Source: Planctomycetota bacterium (GTDB lineage: Bacteria; Planctomycetota; Phycisphaerae; UBA1845). Taken from it: 64,000 nt of DNA. The position numbers and the translations under genes were made by a program. Where the stretch lies: positions 1 to 64,000 of the forward strand of contig JAKQDH010000098.1 of assembly GCA_029558835.1 (NCBI GenBank). The letters run 5' to 3'. The notes under the pieces were generated by a model, which was not told the origin of the DNA, searched no databases, and worked only from the letters and a program-made list of their open reading frames with translations. This document shows, piece by piece, positions 62,077 to 64,000 of the stretch (within the stretch, counting starts at the first letter, position 1; each line of letters starts with the position of its first letter).

Positions 62077-62544
62077 CTACGCCGGGACCCAGGCCAGGTC
62101 GAGAATCGTATGCGTCGGCCGCTTCGCATTGAACACGGCCTTGATCTTCATGCCGAACTTGGGCTTGCCTTCCTTCAGCCAACTCATCAGCTTGGTACAG
62201 ACACCGTCGATTTCCACGCTGATCAGCGGCGTACCGGGCGGCAGCTTGAACAGCTCGCCCGGGTACGTCACTACCGAATGCGTGTAGATGGTGCCCACCT
62301 GGGGTGCCTCGACCCACTCCATCGCATGCCAGCAATCGGGGCAGTCCGCCCGCGGCGGCAGCCACAGCCGCTTCTCCTTGCACTTGGGATTCGTGCAGCG
62401 CGCGGCCAGCAACTTCTGCTGCTGCAAGCCTTGGAAGAACTTGCCCCAGCCGCCGTAGCTGTGGATGTGGTACCAGGTCTTGGGGTTCTTCACCACCAGT
62501 GGTTCTTCGCTGAAAACTTCGAGTGCCGTTGTTGGCCAATCCAT
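62077..62544 (-). CDS. DUF35/OB-fold zinc-ribbon protein (thiolase partner)
   Basis: 155 residues, AGGAAG 8 bases before the ATG. A zinc ribbon (CTNPKCKEKRLWLPPRADC, PDC) precedes an OB-fold (VGTIYTHSVVTYPGELFKLP), the DUF35 architecture. DUF35 proteins bind a thiolase of the acetyl-CoA-C-acetyltransferase type and help pass acetoacetyl-CoA onward. A thiolase begins within the same operon at the window end, separated here by a formylglycine-enzyme-like gene. Confidence 0.85.
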   Translation of the reverse strand: MDWPTTALEVFSEEPLVVKNPKTWYHIHSYGGWGKFFQGLQQQKLLAARCTNPKCKEKRLWLPPRADCPDCWHAMEWVEAPQVGTIYTHSVVTYPGELFKLPPGTPLISVEIDGVCTKLMSWLKEGKPKFGMKIKAVFNAKRPTHTILDLAWVPA

Positions 62545-62622
62545 CGTATATCTTCCTTTCGGTCTGAAATCTTCCAGCTCATCCGGCCAGGACTGCGGTT
62601 CGTCACCGTCGCAGAACCGGGC

Positions 62623-63552
62623 TCAAGGTTTGGGTCGCGGGTTCCTTCGTTCCTTCGCCGGCGCTGCAGACGGCGCCGGCACCGATGCGTCTACCTGGGC
62701 GGCAATCTCGACCGGCGCTACCACGCGGAAGCCGCCGATCTCAGGCGGATACGGGGGCTGGGTCCAGGCGCGGTTGGCGCTGCGGCACGCCTTGGCCGAG
62801 CTGTTAAACGATCCGCCGCGCAGCGCCCGTTTCACGCCGGTTGGCGCACCGGTGGGGTCGGTCTGGTCCCCCGCCGGATACGGTCCATCCCAGTCCTGGC
62901 ACCACTCATAAGCATTGCCGTACATGTCGCACAGCCCCCAGGCGTTGGCCCGCTTCTCGCCCACGGGATGGGTCGTCTTGTCCGAGTTCTTGGCATACCA
63001 GGCGTACCTGCCCATGTCGCCCTCATCATCGCCGAAACAGAACGCCGTAGTGCTCCCCGCCCGGCAGGCGTACTCCCATTGTGCTTCCGTGGGCAGACCG
63101 AAATGAGAGCCGCGGTACTTGGCGGAGAGGGCATCCAGGAACTTCTGGCAATCCTCCCACTTGACGTCCTCCACGGGCCGTCGCGGACCCACAAACTTCG
63201 TGGGATTAGTGAGGTTGAGGGCGGTCCATTGTTCCTGCGTCACCTCATACTTGCCCATGTAGAACGGCTGCGAGATATTCACTTTATGGACGGGCTTCTC
63301 GTCGCTGTCGAAGCCTTCCGATCCCATCATGAAGCTGCCCGCCGGAATCAACACCAAGTCCAGACCCACCTGATCGTTCAGCTTGACGGTCAGTTGGGGT
63401 GGAAGCTGTGGGCCAGGCTGCTGCCCCAACGCGGGAAGCAACGCAGAGACCACAGGAGGCTCGACGGCCTGCAGCGGGCCCGGCAGGCACCAGAAGCACG
63501 TACCGACCGTCACTACCGCAGCTACCCACAGCGTGCCTCGGGCGCGTACCAT
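62623..63552 (-). CDS. exported formylglycine-generating-enzyme-like (SUMF1) domain protein
   Basis: 309 residues from ATG 63552 (GGAGG upstream); the in-frame 63708 start would overlap the thiolase. A signal peptide (TLWVAAVVTVGTCFWCLPGP) is followed by an FGE-sulfatase domain: FMMGSEGFDSDEKPVHKVNI, WQAL-like GKYEVTQEQW, LPTEAQWEYACRAG, GNAYEWCQDWDG, LRGGSFNSSAKACRSANR. Of the two copper cysteines of true FGE, one (in GGSF...C) seems absent, so it may act as a structural or regulatory relative. It sits oddly between the thiolase and DUF35 genes. Confidence 0.8.
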   Translation of the reverse strand: MVRARGTLWVAAVVTVGTCFWCLPGPLQAVEPPVVSALLPALGQQPGPQLPPQLTVKLNDQVGLDLVLIPAGSFMMGSEGFDSDEKPVHKVNISQPFYMGKYEVTQEQWTALNLTNPTKFVGPRRPVEDVKWEDCQKFLDALSAKYRGSHFGLPTEAQWEYACRAGSTTAFCFGDDEGDMGRYAWYAKNSDKTTHPVGEKRANAWGLCDMYGNAYEWCQDWDGPYPAGDQTDPTGAPTGVKRALRGGSFNSSAKACRSANRAWTQPPYPPEIGGFRVVAPVEIAAQVDASVPAPSAAPAKERRNPRPKP

Positions 63553-63575
63553 GACTCCACCTCCTTCGCAGAAGC

Positions 63576-64000
63576 CTACGGCTTCTCCAGAATCGCGCAG
63601 GTCACGTGGCTGCCGGTGCCGGCGTGGCTGATGGCGCAGCCGCGCTTGGGGTTCTTCGCCTGCAGGCTCTTCCAGTCGGCCGGCTTCTGCTTGCCGTAGC
63701 GCGTCCACATCTTCGGGTCGCCGTGGAACTTGTCGTACTTGCCCTGGAGCTGCCAGAGCAACTCCACCATCTGGAAGATGCCGGTGGCGCCGACGGCGTG
63801 CATGGTGCCGATGAGACCGCCGGAAAGATTCGTCGGCAGCTTGCCCTCGAAATAGGCCTCGCCGGAGTCGATGAACTCGCGCCCGCGGCCATACGGTCGC
63901 AGGCCGATGTCCTCATACGTCTGCACGTCGCTGATGGTGAACGCATCGTGCGTCTCCAGCAGGTCGAGGTCCTCCACCGGGTCCTTGATGCCGGCCATGT
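63576..64000 (-). CDS. thiolase C-terminal part (cut by window end)
   Basis: Only the last 140-odd codons are in the window; the gene runs past 64000. LLETHDAFTISDVQTYE, GLIGTMHAVGATGIFQMVELLW and CAISHAGTGSHVTCAILEKP match the C-terminal domain of SCP2-type thiolases, which pair with DUF35 proteins. The usual GHPxGATG is GTMHAVGATG here. It would condense or cleave acyl-CoAs. It is 23 bases before the SUMF1-like gene. Confidence 0.85.
   Translation of the reverse strand, partial: MAGIKDPVEDLDLLETHDAFTISDVQTYEDIGLRPYGRGREFIDSGEAYFEGKLPTNLSGGLIGTMHAVGATGIFQMVELLWQLQGKYDKFHGDPKMWTRYGKQKPADWKSLQAKNPKRGCAISHAGTGSHVTCAILEKP

Noticed and set aside
1..64000. CRISPR array or insertion sequence
   Set aside because: No regularly spaced direct repeats with unique spacers and no transposase frame were seen. 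Repeats present are palindromic and dispersed, not clustered.

Overview
The window is GC-rich bacterial DNA, most likely from a planctomycete and probably of the Phycisphaerae type. This rests on several large exported proteins ending in dockerin-like repeats (GDFDDDCNIDVDDY type), Cys-rich GACC modules, a PEP-CTERM protein, lipoproteins with PKD, Ig-like and FG-GAP repeats, and many short palindromic intergenic repeats. No rRNA, CRISPR array, transposase or complete prophage is visible. One tRNA gene, tRNA-Arg(UCG), is present.

Layout. 0-3 kb: an exported thioredoxin-like, dockerin-tagged protein. 3.5-5.8 kb: a translationally coupled DUF1702 / beta-ketoacyl-synthase pair. 6.2-7.5 kb: a small lipoprotein and an isolated P27-type phage terminase small subunit. 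7.8-12.3 kb: a signalling cassette with two tandem PilZ-receiver-(pseudo)Hpt proteins and an FHA-GAF histidine kinase. 13.2-17.8 kb: an ABC-2 exporter (ATPase, permease, large helical-repeat membrane protein). 18.1-22.6 kb: three consecutive SPFH/Band-7 proteins, the first fused to a multi-pass membrane region. 22.8-24.9 kb: a lone ABC-2 permease, the tRNA and a protein with a histone-H1-like Lys/Ala/Pro tail. 25-33 kb: two giant exported proteins. 33.2-34.4 kb: a rhodanese and a DoxX/MauE protein. 34.7-41 kb: a PEP-CTERM propeller, a beta-helix protein and a transglutaminase. 41.3-43.6 kb: a POT-family peptide transporter and a DoxX protein. 44.2-46.5 kb: a zinc-ribbon protein and the GTPase Der. 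46.9-50.3 kb: a membrane protein whose 3' end is partly duplicated on the far side of an exported dockerin protein, and a DUF2892 protein. 50.9-60 kb: two CoA-transferase/GNAT fusion paralogues, an ADP-forming acyl-CoA synthetase and a large exported propeller. 60.5-64 kb: a sulfotransferase, a double-ACT protein, and a DUF35 / formylglycine-enzyme-like / thiolase cluster cut by the window end.

What stands out. (i) The beta-helix gene at 35.7-38.2 kb has a (TC)10 tract. An upstream ATG with a good Shine-Dalgarno encodes a classical signal peptide that is one dinucleotide out of frame, so the gene is either a phase-variable export switch or carries an assembly error. (ii) A family of roughly 125-bp REPIN-like elements occurs five times, and a second palindromic family twice. 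(iii) The PilZ-REC proteins keep intact c-di-GMP and phospho-Asp motifs, but both have lost the Hpt histidine. (iv) Three SPFH genes lie in one operon. (v) A roughly 190-residue C-terminal module is shared by two otherwise unrelated exported proteins.

All functions are inferred from motifs read by eye; no database search was run.
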